Origin: Flavobacterium cupriresistens
Lineage (GTDB): Bacteria; Bacteroidota; Bacteroidia; Flavobacteriales; Flavobacteriaceae
Reading direction: 5' to 3'
Assembly (NCBI RefSeq): GCF_020911925.1
Contig: NZ_CP087134.1
Coordinates: 4,960,001 to 5,024,000 of the forward strand
Length of the DNA stretch: 64,000 nt
Shown in pieces: positions 51,838 to 61,430 of this stretch. Position 1 is the first letter of the stretch. Each line of letters begins with the position of its first letter. Under the pieces are notes generated by a model. The model was not told the origin of the DNA. It searched no databases and worked only from the letters and a program-made list of their open reading frames with translations. Position numbers and translations under genes: made by a program.

Positions 51838-53100
51838 ATGTCAATTAAAACAAAACAATTTACAATTCACGAAGACTGGACCGTCGTCATTTTAGGATTT
51901 TTAATAATTGGGATCTCCCTATTTATTTTTCTTCCTTCAGTGCCCGTTTTCAAATGGTCAAATCTAACCGATTTACAAAACGATGTTTTTGATTCCGGCA
52001 ATCTTCAAATTCTTCTATTACAGTTTTTATATTTCATTTCTATAGGAACCATAGGTGTTTTTCTCGTTGGGAAATCGGTCAAAAACTTCTTAATTGTTTT
52101 TCCTTTAGTCTATTTACTGACCGTCATTGCTTTAATTATTGCCGGAAATTCTGTTTTGAAAGGATTCAATTTAGAAGCCGTTATTTTTAGTCTGATTCTC
52201 GGTTTGTCCATTGGTAATTTCTTCAAACTTCCTGACTGGTTTCGTGCCGCACTTTCGACAGAAGTCTTTGTGAAAATAGGTTTGGTTTTATTGGGTACCA
52301 GTGTTATTTTTTCCGATATTCTTAAAGCGGGATCATTAGGATTATTTCAGGCATTACTGGTGGTATTGTCGGTTTGGTACTTTGCTTTTTGGCTTTGCAA
52401 AAAACTAAAAATAGATGACGAACTTGCCCTGATGATTTCGAGCGCAGTTTCTATTTGTGGCGTTTCTGCTGCCATTGCGACTTCGGGGGCTATAAAAGGA
52501 GATGCCAAAAAACTGTCCTATGTCATCTCGATTGTACTGGTAACGGCCGTACCAATGATGATTTTTATGCCGATTATTGCCAAATATTTCGACTTTCCGG
52601 AAGAAGTAACCGGAGCTTGGTTAGGCGGAAGCATTGATACTTCGGGAGCTGTTGCCGCTTCCGGTACATTGGTTGGCGAAACCGCTTTAAAAATCAGTAC
52701 TATTGTAAAGTTTTCGCAAAATGTATTGTTAGGATTAGCCGCTTTTGCCATTTCAGTTTATTGGACGTATAACGACAATACACAATCTGCAACCGAAGTT
52801 TCTAAACCAACTTTAGGCGTAATTTGGCAACGTTTCCCAAAATTCGTAATTGGTTTTATTGCTGCCTCCCTCCTTTTTTCCTTCCTGATTGCTCCGGAAA
52901 TTCGAAACGAGGTAAAAGACAGTTTAAAAAATCTACAAGGGATTTGGTTTGCTTTGGCTTTTACCAGTATTGGTCTGGAAACCAATTTCAAAGATTTACT
53001 AAGCAATACCAGTAAAAAACCATTATATGCCTTTCTGATTGCACAATTATTCAATATTATCATTACACTCCTAATTGCATTTTTGCTTTTCAATAAGTAA
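51838..53100 (+). CDS. YeiH-family putative sulfate exporter (PSE family)
   Basis: A 420-residue inner-membrane protein with about ten hydrophobic segments and the UPF0324/YeiH marks: LGLSIGNFFKLPDWFRAA, VKIGLVLLGTSVIFSDIL, SICGVSAAIATSGAIKGD, WLGGSIDTSGAVAASG and ALAFTSIGLETNF. Family members (for example TauZ) are linked to export of sulfate or sulfite from organosulfur breakdown. It may move sulfur oxyanions made from sulfate esters, but direction is unproven. It lies 103 bp after the rhodanese-thioredoxin gene. Confidence 0.88.
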   Translation: MSIKTKQFTIHEDWTVVILGFLIIGISLFIFLPSVPVFKWSNLTDLQNDVFDSGNLQILLLQFLYFISIGTIGVFLVGKSVKNFLIVFPLVYLLTVIALIIAGNSVLKGFNLEAVIFSLILGLSIGNFFKLPDWFRAALSTEVFVKIGLVLLGTSVIFSDILKAGSLGLFQALLVVLSVWYFAFWLCKKLKIDDELALMISSAVSICGVSAAIATSGAIKGDAKKLSYVISIVLVTAVPMMIFMPIIAKYFDFPEEVTGAWLGGSIDTSGAVAASGTLVGETALKISTIVKFSQNVLLGLAAFAISVYWTYNDNTQSATEVSKPTLGVIWQRFPKFVIGFIAASLLFSFLIAPEIRNEVKDSLKNLQGIWFALAFTSIGLETNFKDLLSNTSKKPLYAFLIAQLFNIIITLLIAFLLFNK

Positions 53101-53130
53101 ATTTAGATTCCAATTTTAAACAAAAACAGC

Positions 53131-54780
53131 ATGAAAAAAATAGCAACCCTACTACCACTCCTGTTTCTATCGGTAGTTTTAGTTCAGGCGCAAAGTAAAA
53201 CAGCAGCTTCAAAACCCAATATAATCCTGATCATGGTCGATGATATGGGGTATTCTGACTTGGGAAATTATGGTTCGGAAATAAAAACGCCAAATCTTGA
53301 TAAACTGGCAAAAGAAGGAACAAGACTGCGTGAATTTTACAACAACTCAATTTGTGCGCCAACCAGAGCTTCATTATTAACAGGACAATACCAGCACAAA
53401 GCCGGTGTAGGTTTTTTTGATGTGAATTTAGGATTGCCCGCCTATCAAGGGTATTTAAACAAAGAGTCTCTCACGCTTGGAGAGGTTTTTCGCTCCGGAG
53501 GTTACAGTACCCTCTTATCCGGAAAATGGCATGTTGGTTCTGAAGATCAGGCACAATGGCCCAACCAAAGAGGGTTTGATAAATTTTATGGTATCTTAAA
53601 AGGTGCTGCCAGTTACTTTGACACCAAGCCGCTGCCTTTCGGAAAAAAACCTTATCCGGTGAAATTGCTTCGAAATAACGAAGAATTACATCCAAAAGAT
53701 GATTCATATTATTTTACGGATGAGATTGGGAATAATGCAGTTACTTTCTTGGACGAACAAAACAAAGAAAACAAACCATTCTTTTTGTATCTGGCGTTTA
53801 CGGCTCCACACTGGCCCTTGCAGGCAAAACCTGTTGATATTGCCAAATACAGAGGCAAATTTGATGAAGGCTGGGATGTGTTAAGAGACCGAAGAATTCA
53901 AAAACTAAAAGAAAACGGTATTTTACCCACAGATCAGACCGTAGCACCAAGAGATCCCGAAGTTCCGGAATGGAACAAACTAACTTACGACGAAAAACAA
54001 TTCTGGAAAGCCAAAATGGAAGTATACGCAGCAATGGTAGACAATATGGATCAGAATGTGGGCAAAGTTCTGGAGAAGATTAAAGCATTGAAAAAAGACA
54101 AAAACACTTTGATTATTTTCATTTCTGATAATGGAGCGCAAGGTGGTTTCAATACCTACAATCCTTTAGGACGAGGTTTAGTCCGAAATGAAGGACCAAT
54201 TGGAACTTCGGGTTCATTTGATTATCAGGAACAAAACTGGGCCTATTTATCCAATACTCCATTACAACAATATAAAAACAACATGCACGAAGGTGGCTTT
54301 AGTTCCCCTTTTATTGCTTGGTATCCCTCAAAAATAAAAGCCGGAAGAATCGATAAAGGAACTGGACACATTATAGACCTAGCTCCTACTTTTTACGAAC
54401 TGGCCGGAATAGAATATCCCAAAGCATATAATGGTGTGACGACAAATCCTTTGGTTGGGAGTAGTTTGTTACCTGTTTTATTTAATAATGTTTCGCAGGT
54501 CGATAGAGGCACACCATTGTTCTGGGAAAGAGCAGGAAACAGAGCCGTAAGAGACGGCAAATGGAAACTGGTTTCTAGCTATCCGTCTTACGAATGGGAG
54601 CTTTACAACATAGAAACCGACAGAGGTGAGACGACCAATGTTGCCCAACAAAATGCGGGAATTGTAAACCAACTTTCGGCAGCTTATTTTGAATGGGCTG
54701 ACCGGACAGGAGTTGTCGAATACAGCAAATTCAAACTAAAAACAGAGCTGATGCCCGGTGGTGCAGCATTAAAGAAATAA
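53131..54780 (+). CDS. Arylsulfatase (S1 family), exported, second copy
   Basis: A 549-residue sulfatase with signal peptide (1-20), metal-site IILIMVDDMGYSD, catalytic CAPTRASLLTGQY with Cys75 (formylglycine site), GYSTLLSGKWHVG, and IFISDNGAQGG. It is clearly distinct from the 640-residue enzyme upstream, so the operon probably covers two substrate ranges. It is the last gene of the operon, followed by a strong terminator. Confidence 0.93.
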   Translation: MKKIATLLPLLFLSVVLVQAQSKTAASKPNIILIMVDDMGYSDLGNYGSEIKTPNLDKLAKEGTRLREFYNNSICAPTRASLLTGQYQHKAGVGFFDVNLGLPAYQGYLNKESLTLGEVFRSGGYSTLLSGKWHVGSEDQAQWPNQRGFDKFYGILKGAASYFDTKPLPFGKKPYPVKLLRNNEELHPKDDSYYFTDEIGNNAVTFLDEQNKENKPFFLYLAFTAPHWPLQAKPVDIAKYRGKFDEGWDVLRDRRIQKLKENGILPTDQTVAPRDPEVPEWNKLTYDEKQFWKAKMEVYAAMVDNMDQNVGKVLEKIKALKKDKNTLIIFISDNGAQGGFNTYNPLGRGLVRNEGPIGTSGSFDYQEQNWAYLSNTPLQQYKNNMHEGGFSSPFIAWYPSKIKAGRIDKGTGHIIDLAPTFYELAGIEYPKAYNGVTTNPLVGSSLLPVLFNNVSQVDRGTPLFWERAGNRAVRDGKWKLVSSYPSYEWELYNIETDRGETTNVAQQNAGIVNQLSAAYFEWADRTGVVEYSKFKLKTELMPGGAALKK

Positions 54781-54813
54781 TTGTTTTTTTTGATATTTTA
54801 AACAATTATAAAC

Positions 54814-54844
54814 AAAAGGCGGTTGTGTTAAACAATCGCCTTTT
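54814..54844 (+). terminator. Terminator of the sulfatase operon
   Basis: Arms 54814-54825 and 54833-54844 form a 12-bp stem (AAAAGGCG.. / ..CGCCTTTT, one G-T pair), followed by TTTTAAATTT. It separates the first operon from the second susC/susD pair. Confidence 0.8.
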
Positions 54845-55101
54845 AAATTTCAATTACAACCTAATAATATTTTACATTTTTCGATTAAACACAAAACAAA
54901 AACTAACCTTTTAGTTAAAAAGAAAATAATTCAATTATCAATTAATAAAACTACTTTATTTTATCAAAAAACAACTATTTTAATTCAAATGTTATAAATG
55001 AAACAATAATTAGGTTATTTGTTATTTTTATTGCTAAAACATTGTTATTAATTAACATATATTTAAGATATTTGAGATAACTAATCTTAATAAAATACCA
55101 C
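54845..55101. other. AT-rich promoter region of the second susCD pair
   Basis: About 260 bp of very AT-rich sequence. GATATTTG just upstream of the start is a weak TAnnTTTG relative. No cysteine-rich leader ORF and no copy of the GTCTATA motif was seen here, in contrast to the first operon. Confidence 0.4.
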
Positions 55102-58098
55102 ATGAGAATTGATCTAAGTTTTAAAAGGTTAGCGACACTGTTATTTGCATTATTCATTCAAGTAACACTCGCTCAAGAAGTTAAGATAACCGGACACATT
55201 TTTGACAAAGCAGGATTACCGATTCCCGGAGCAAACGTAGTTTTAAAAGGAACCAAAGTGGTTACCCAAACTGGTTTTGATGGAGAATTTACAATCAATG
55301 CAAAAGAAGGACAAACTCTTATCATTTCTTATGTAGGAATGAAAACGTTGGAAATTGGAGCATCAAAATCAATGAAAATAACCCTTCAGGATGCCTCAAA
55401 TGAACTTGAAGCAGTTGTAGTTGTAGGATACGGAACCCAATCTAAGAAGAATTTAACAGATAATATTGCCAGAGTTACCGCAAAAGATATCCAGCAAGTA
55501 CCTGTCGCCAACGTACAAAATGCATTAGTAGGTAAATTAGCCGGTGTACAAATCACGCAAACAAATGGTAAAGTAGATGGAGGAATTAACATCAGAGTTC
55601 GTGGAGCGGCCAGTATCAGTGCCGGAACACAACCTTTGTATGTATTAGACGGTATTCCGTTAATCACCGATGATGAGTCCAGCAATGGTGCACCAACTAA
55701 CCCTTTACTTACATTGAGCACCAATGAAATCGAGTCTATAGATGTTTTAAAAGATGCTTCGTCTGCGGCTATCTATGGAGCTCGTGGCGCCAATGGAGTT
55801 GTAATTATTACCACCAAAAAGGGGAAAGAAGGAAAAGGAACTTTCAGCATCAACCTTTCGCAAGGGGTTAGTGAACCCACACATAAAAGAAAATGGCTGA
55901 ATTCTAAACAATATGTAGAATTACTACAGGAGGCAGGACGAAATGCGCAAGATCTGGAATCTGTAGAAGAAGAATTAGAATTTTTATCTCAGGGTACAGA
56001 CTGGAGAAACGGACAAATAAACACAGATTGGCAGGATATTGCTTTTCAGACCGGCTATACTACTGATGCAGATTTTTCACTTTCGGGAGGCGATCAGAAA
56101 ACAAGATATTTCATTTCAGGGGCTTACAATAATACGGTGGGGATCATTGACAGTAATGATTTAGAAAGATTAACATCAAGAGTAAATCTATCCCATAAAG
56201 TTTTCGACAATTTTACCGTGGGTATGAACTTAAGCTTCTCCAGATCGTTAATCAACAGAGTTCAGGACGATAATTCCTTTTCAAGTCCATTACAATCAGT
56301 AGCACAGTCTCCTATCTCTCCTGCTCGACTCGAAGACGGTAGTGCCAATCCAAATACAGAGTATTCAAATTATCTTTTAGCCAAAGACAATACGTTTTGG
56401 AAAACCATTGTGAGAAGACTAACCGGAAAAGTTTTTGCAGAATATAAATTTTTACCGTCTTTAAAATTTAATTCTGATTTCTCTTATGATCTTTTATCTC
56501 AAACGGAAGATTACTGGCAAGGAAAAAATGCACCTTTCATGGCTACTGATGGAGCCGTTTTTGCCTCTTCTGTAAACACCGAAAATTACATTTCGAGTAA
56601 CTACTTTACTTTTGATAAAACTTTCGCGGAAAAACACAGTTTTAATGCTGTTATCGGTATGGAGTATAATAATTACCACAGAAGATATCAGGATGTAAAC
56701 AGTATTTATTTCCCAAATGATGATTTTAATACCATCGATGGAGGTGCCGAAGTAAATGAAGGCCATGGTAGTGAAACGGATTATGTTTTTGTTTCTCAAT
56801 TCGGAAGATTAAATTATGCATTTGATAATAAATACCTTTTTAAAGCTAGTATTCGTCGTGACGGTTCTTCCCGATTTGGAAAAAACAACCGATTTGGTTA
56901 TTTCCCGGCTCTTTCAGCGGGTTGGATTATTTCTAACGAAAGTTTCCTGAAAGACAATTCCGTTTTAACCTACTTAAAAGTAAAAGGAAGCTGGGGGAAA
57001 TTAGGAAATGCTGAAATAGGCAATTTTGCTTCACGCCAATTGTACCGACCAAATCCTTATAACTTAAAATCAGGTTTAACTTTTGATCAGGCGGGTAATG
57101 ATAATCTCACCTGGGAAAAATCTACCCAAATTGATTTTGGCTTTGAAGCAGGTTTCCTGGACAGGATTACACTTGAGGTAGACTACTATCAAAAAGATAC
57201 TGATGGTTTATTATTTGAAGCACCACTTCCGATAAGTTCGGGAGCAGCTTCTGTTAACAAAAATATTGGGCAGATCAGAAGTAATGGTTTTGAATTTACA
57301 CTGAATACCAAAAACTTTGATAACGAAAAATTTAAATGGAATACCAGTTTTAATTTAACAACTAACCAGTCAAAAATAAGATCATTACCTAATAACAATG
57401 CCGATGTTATTGCTGTTGGCTCCTATACTATTAACAGAGTTGGAGAATATATTTCTTCTTTTTTCCTAGTGGAATATGCAGGTGTTAATTCAGAAAATGG
57501 AGATGCTCTTTTTTTCAAAAACACTCTAAATCCTGATGGTACGCTCAATAAAGATCTAACAAGCGACTATTCTCAAGCAAGGAGAGTTATTGTCGGGAAT
57601 CCTTTCCCTACTTTAATGTCAGGTATGACCAATACGATTATCTATAAAGGTTTTGATTTTACCTTTACTTTTCAAGGAGAATGGGGAGCCAGTATTTATA
57701 ACACTGCGGGTATTTATCAATCTACAGCTGCCGATTATTATGATAATCAGACAGCAGATCAGTTAAATCGTTGGCAAAACCCCGGAGATATTACGAATGT
57801 ACCTCAGGCTAGATTTCAAAAACAAAATGGTACACAGGAATCAACCCGTTATTTAGACAAATCAGATTTTGTACGTTTAAGAAATCTTACGTTAGGGTAT
57901 ACGCTTCCTAAACAAGCCATCAAGGATACCGGAATGAGCAGTCTGAGATTGTATTTTACAGCTGTAAATTTGCTAACTTTTACGAACTACAAAGGATTTG
58001 ATCCCGAAGCAAGAAGAGATGATGGGGGAATCGGAGAAGACTTTTATTCAGCACCTCCTGCAAGAACTATGGCTTTAGGAGTAAATATTAATTTTTAA
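55102..58098 (+). CDS. SusC/RagA-family TonB-dependent transporter, second copy
   Basis: A 998-residue transporter with signal peptide (1-24), carboxypeptidase-regulatory-like domain (ITGHIFDKAGLPIPGANVVLKG, TLIISYVGMKTLEI), TonB-box region LEAVVVVGYGTQSKKNL, plug (VRGAASISAGTQPLYVLDGIP, EIESIDVLKDASSAAIYGARGANGV) and barrel ending in GVNINF. It is clearly divergent from the first SusC, so the ligand likely differs. It is coupled to the SusD gene 10 bp downstream. Location suggests the same sulfur-related role, but regulation may be separate. Confidence 0.92.
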   Translation: MRIDLSFKRLATLLFALFIQVTLAQEVKITGHIFDKAGLPIPGANVVLKGTKVVTQTGFDGEFTINAKEGQTLIISYVGMKTLEIGASKSMKITLQDASNELEAVVVVGYGTQSKKNLTDNIARVTAKDIQQVPVANVQNALVGKLAGVQITQTNGKVDGGINIRVRGAASISAGTQPLYVLDGIPLITDDESSNGAPTNPLLTLSTNEIESIDVLKDASSAAIYGARGANGVVIITTKKGKEGKGTFSINLSQGVSEPTHKRKWLNSKQYVELLQEAGRNAQDLESVEEELEFLSQGTDWRNGQINTDWQDIAFQTGYTTDADFSLSGGDQKTRYFISGAYNNTVGIIDSNDLERLTSRVNLSHKVFDNFTVGMNLSFSRSLINRVQDDNSFSSPLQSVAQSPISPARLEDGSANPNTEYSNYLLAKDNTFWKTIVRRLTGKVFAEYKFLPSLKFNSDFSYDLLSQTEDYWQGKNAPFMATDGAVFASSVNTENYISSNYFTFDKTFAEKHSFNAVIGMEYNNYHRRYQDVNSIYFPNDDFNTIDGGAEVNEGHGSETDYVFVSQFGRLNYAFDNKYLFKASIRRDGSSRFGKNNRFGYFPALSAGWIISNESFLKDNSVLTYLKVKGSWGKLGNAEIGNFASRQLYRPNPYNLKSGLTFDQAGNDNLTWEKSTQIDFGFEAGFLDRITLEVDYYQKDTDGLLFEAPLPISSGAASVNKNIGQIRSNGFEFTLNTKNFDNEKFKWNTSFNLTTNQSKIRSLPNNNADVIAVGSYTINRVGEYISSFFLVEYAGVNSENGDALFFKNTLNPDGTLNKDLTSDYSQARRVIVGNPFPTLMSGMTNTIIYKGFDFTFTFQGEWGASIYNTAGIYQSTAADYYDNQTADQLNRWQNPGDITNVPQARFQKQNGTQESTRYLDKSDFVRLRNLTLGYTLPKQAIKDTGMSSLRLYFTAVNLLTFTNYKGFDPEARRDDGGIGEDFYSAPPARTMALGVNINF

Positions 58099-58108
58099 AA
58101 CTTACAAA

Positions 58109-59506
58109 ATGAAATCAAATAAATTAATTATACTTATAGCTTTCACATTGTTTTTTGCAAGTTGTGAAAATGATCTTGAAATCGAGCCTAAACAAAGGGA
58201 AGATGCTACTCTTACCCTAAGCACTGAGGCCGGAGTAACAAATGTGCTGACTGGAACCTATGCACTAGCCGCAAACGGAAATGCTTATGGTGGAAGAGTT
58301 TTACTTTATGGTGACTTACTTGGTGTAACAGGTGTCACAGCTACCACGGACTTCAGGTGGAGAGGAACTTTTGGTGAATTAAGTCAAATGTATAACAAAT
58401 TAATGTTAGCCAATAATGTAATTATTCAGGGAACCTATGCTCGATATTATCAAATCATAAATGCTTCCAATACAGTTATCGAAAACATCGACAAAGTAAA
58501 AGATCCCGACAGAAGAGCCACTATGATTGGTGAAGCTAATTTTTTAAGATCTTTGGCGTATTTTGACCTGGTTCGTTTCTTTGCAAAACCCTACGAAAGT
58601 GGCAAAGCCAATACACAATTAGGGGTGGTTATACGACCAAAAGCTATTTATGATTTCAATGTTGACCTCTCTAAGGAAAGAAGCACTGTTGATGAAGTCT
58701 ATAAAGTTATCATTGATGGTTTAAATCTCGCCTATACTAATCTTCCCGAAGAAAACGATTTTTATGCCGACAAGTATTCCGCAAAAGCACTATTGGCCAG
58801 AGTGTACTTACAGCAAGGTAATTATCCGGCAGCTAGAGATGCCGCACATGATGTTATTGAGAATAGTGGTCATGGCTTATCTGTTAAATATGCAGACGCC
58901 TTTAATCATGACACCGATAAAACTGAAGACATATTTGCTATACAAATCACCAAACAAACTGGCGTAAATGATGTTGTTACCTTTTATGCCTCTGAAGATA
59001 AAGGAGGACGCGGTGGTGATTTTTCTATTAGAGACCCATATTTAGATAAATTCACAGATCCTAATGATGATAGAGCACACTTTAATTACGAAAATCCGGC
59101 AAACGGAAGAATACTAACTTCAAAGTACACCGACCAATTTGCCGATGTTGGCATCATTCGTCTGGCTGAAATGTATTTAATAAGAGCCGAAGCCAATTTC
59201 CAGGCGGGAACAGCAATCGGAAATACACCTCTTGACGATATCAACATTATCCGAACAAGAGCCAATGCAGAAAATTTAACAACAGTTACTTTAGATGATA
59301 TTCTACTCGAACGCCAACTAGAATTGGCAATGGAAGGATTTTTAATTCACGATATTAAAAGAACAAAACAATCAATTGCCAGCCAAAACAGTAAAGGAGA
59401 ACCGAGATTATTAACTTATAATGCAAACGAGCTAGTATTCCCTATTCCAATAGCAGAAATGGATGCTAATAAGCTTATTACTCAGAATCCAGGTTATGGT
59501 CAGTAA
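58109..59506 (+). CDS. SusD/RagB-family surface lipoprotein, second copy
   Basis: A 465-residue lipoprotein with lipobox at Cys19 (LFFASC), TPR-like region (YQIINASNTVIENID, GEANFLRSLAYFDLVRFFA), and C-terminal IIRLAEMYLIRAEANF, ILLERQLELAMEGFLIHDIKR and ELVFPIPIAEMDAN. It partners the upstream SusC. Several positions in the EERRxEL-like motif differ (LERQLEL), and the protein is on the short side for the family. Confidence 0.9.
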   Translation: MKSNKLIILIAFTLFFASCENDLEIEPKQREDATLTLSTEAGVTNVLTGTYALAANGNAYGGRVLLYGDLLGVTGVTATTDFRWRGTFGELSQMYNKLMLANNVIIQGTYARYYQIINASNTVIENIDKVKDPDRRATMIGEANFLRSLAYFDLVRFFAKPYESGKANTQLGVVIRPKAIYDFNVDLSKERSTVDEVYKVIIDGLNLAYTNLPEENDFYADKYSAKALLARVYLQQGNYPAARDAAHDVIENSGHGLSVKYADAFNHDTDKTEDIFAIQITKQTGVNDVVTFYASEDKGGRGGDFSIRDPYLDKFTDPNDDRAHFNYENPANGRILTSKYTDQFADVGIIRLAEMYLIRAEANFQAGTAIGNTPLDDINIIRTRANAENLTTVTLDDILLERQLELAMEGFLIHDIKRTKQSIASQNSKGEPRLLTYNANELVFPIPIAEMDANKLITQNPGYGQ

Positions 59507-59529
59507 CTAAATTACTTTTAACTAAAGGA

Positions 59530-59560
59530 AACCATTCGTTGCGACGAATGGTTTTTTTTT
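59530..59560 (+). terminator. Terminator of the second susCD pair
   Basis: AACCATTCGT (59530-59539) and ACGAATGGTT (59544-59553) form a perfect 10-bp stem with loop TGCG, followed by nine T. It is the clearest terminator in the window. Confidence 0.92.
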
Positions 59561-59778
59561 ATGAAACTTACTTTCGAATTTAAGGTAACATCTTTGAAAC
59601 CAAGCTACCTGTAAAAAACTTATACCCTTCATTTTAAAAAGGATTCTTTTCTTCCTTACGAATGTATTTATCTACATATTCCTACTTAATCATATATTCT
59701 ATTTCTACTCTATACTTTTTTGTATTATCTATATTACAATACTGATTCACGCCTTGATTCAAATATTTAATGACAGGA

Positions 59779-60256
59779 TTAAAAAGAGATTCTTAAGTAT
59801 ATAGACTTTCCAGATTTAACTCTAATAACACTTAGAGTAAGGAAGAATCCATTCTTATATAAGCTTTTATAAATCAAATACTCATCAACTACAAGTGTAT
59901 CATTCTTCCTTTCAATCACTATTCTTTTTCTTTTGTCAAGAATAGAATCATTGACCTTCCTTTGATCAATTACTTCCTTTGATGCCGGTTTTTTTTTGCA
60001 TTATTTTTATGCAGATAAATTGAAAAATTATCAAAATTACCATCATACGACAATCTGTTTTGAGTATAAAACGAAGTATCGATCACGAAACAATAATTTA
60101 ATCTACTATCATTTTTAATTTCAACATTAACAAATTACCCATCCTCTAGTTTAGAATCTAAAATACTTTTTTTTTACCATTATCACTTACTATATTTTGG
60201 CCTGATATATTCTGAAAAGACAAACTGAGCATAAATAAATATTTCATCTTTTTCAT
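59779..60256 (-). pseudogene. Decayed immunity-type gene of a displaced RHS cassette
   Basis: It begins with an ATG at 60256 and a signal-like start (MKKMKYLFMLSLSFQN). The frame is lost in an A-run after about 32 codons, continues in another frame (FVNVEIKNDSRLNYCFVID, YDGNFDNFSIYLHKNN) with an in-frame stop, shifts again, and ends near 59779 (SIYLRISF then stop). At least two frameshifts and one stop are present. The start overlaps the end of the decayed toxin tip in an ATGA arrangement, as expected for a toxin/immunity pair. Layout mirrors the intact immunity gene at 60832. Homology between the two immunity proteins is weak. Confidence 0.6.
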
Positions 60257-60831
60257 TTAAAATTGTTTACTAATTTAAATAAAAGCCTAGCCTGCATTCT
60301 ATAACTATCATAGTTAATTGGATTATAAGTACCCCATTTCTCGCTTCCCAATCATAGAATTGAAATTCATCTATTACATTGAGATAGTCTTCTCCTCCTT
60401 TTCTAAACCAAGTATAATAATTTGCAATATGAACTAACTCATGACCCACCGTACTTGCTAATTTTTAGTAACTCGAAAAAGCCATTTTGCTATTAATGCT
60501 TTACCTCCAAAAGCATGGTTCCCATTTGACTCAGAGCCTAAACTTAATCCAAGAGTTGTAATATCAACATCAATAATCTCTCTCTTCTAAAATCTAGGGT
60601 TATGAGCATCTGTCATCAAATCAGGGAAAACATTCGCTGCAAATTCATTCAAATTAAGCCCTTCATAATCTGCAGATACTTGAGGATTATCATAACCAGC
60701 AGCCTTAAGCCTATCGACAATCATACCTCGTTCAAGAATTCTGTACACAAAATGATTCAACCCACTGACAACTAATCCTGTAATAGCACCCTGCCAAAAA
60801 TTACCTCCTGTAAGGTCGCTCCACAGTCTTA
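60255..60831 (-). pseudogene. Displaced, decayed RHS toxin tip (HELVH metallopeptidase type)
   Basis: On the minus strand it opens with GGNFWQGAITGLVVSGLNHF, almost the same as GGNFWQGAVTGLVVSGLNHY in the intact RHS protein, so this is an orphan C-terminal cassette cut at the conserved junction. It then diverges (RILERGMIVDRLKAAGYDNP, FAANVFPDLMTDAHNPRF), meets a TAG, resumes, shifts frame, and contains VGHELVHIANYYTWFRKG with a HELVH zinc motif. There is one stop and at least two frameshifts. It has no start codon of its own, as expected for a displaced tip. Confidence 0.75.
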
Positions 60832-61419
60832 TTAATCGTTAATATCAATTCTTTTCCCACTATCATTTACAAAATAAGTAAACCTCTTATTTTCTGAATA
60901 TTTAACAGATACTTTACAATTCTTATCGAATTTTTTAGAATAAAAACCTTTATTATAGTCAATAGATTCATTAGGCATTAAAACAATACAATCTCTAATT
61001 ATATTTTCTAGTATAAAATCTTTAGAATCTTTGTAGATAGTATTTCTACTAAAATTTTTCTCATAAAGTTTGTTTGCGAATTTAAGTTTTAATTCTTCTA
61101 TTGATTTTTCATATCTTTCTTTCTCTTCACATTTAAATTCTTTAATTTTTATTGGTCTAATAAATGGTAAATATGTTGGAAGATTATCTTCATTAATATT
61201 TTTTTTGTTTTTAAAAATCTTTAAGTCAATATTCTTCTCTGATAAATAAATCGTATCATTTGTCAGATTTTCAATTTCAAATTGAAGTAAAACAAAATTA
61301 TTTAAATATGTTTTACTTTCATATCCTAAATAATAGAAATTAATATTTTCAAAATTGTTGTTTTGTTTATGACTCATTATCAAAAAACAAATGCAAATTA
61401 TATAAACTAACTTTTTCAT
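60832..61419 (-). CDS. Probable immunity protein of the RHS toxin
   Basis: A 195-residue protein starting 11 bp after the RHS stop, the usual place for an immunity gene. It has an N-terminal hydrophobic signal (KKLVYIICICFLIMS) and a mature part with beta-strand character (FENINFYYLGYESKTYLNNFVLLQFEIENLTNDTIYL) and many Lys/Asn/Glu. If exported it would meet the toxin in the periplasm, fitting a secreted metallopeptidase toxin. I do not recognise the family. The call rests on position and on the parallel decayed pair downstream. Confidence 0.65.
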   Translation of the reverse strand: MKKLVYIICICFLIMSHKQNNNFENINFYYLGYESKTYLNNFVLLQFEIENLTNDTIYLSEKNIDLKIFKNKKNINEDNLPTYLPFIRPIKIKEFKCEEKERYEKSIEELKLKFANKLYEKNFSRNTIYKDSKDFILENIIRDCIVLMPNESIDYNKGFYSKKFDKNCKVSVKYSENKRFTYFVNDSGKRIDIND

Positions 61420-61430
61420 ACATGTTTTAT

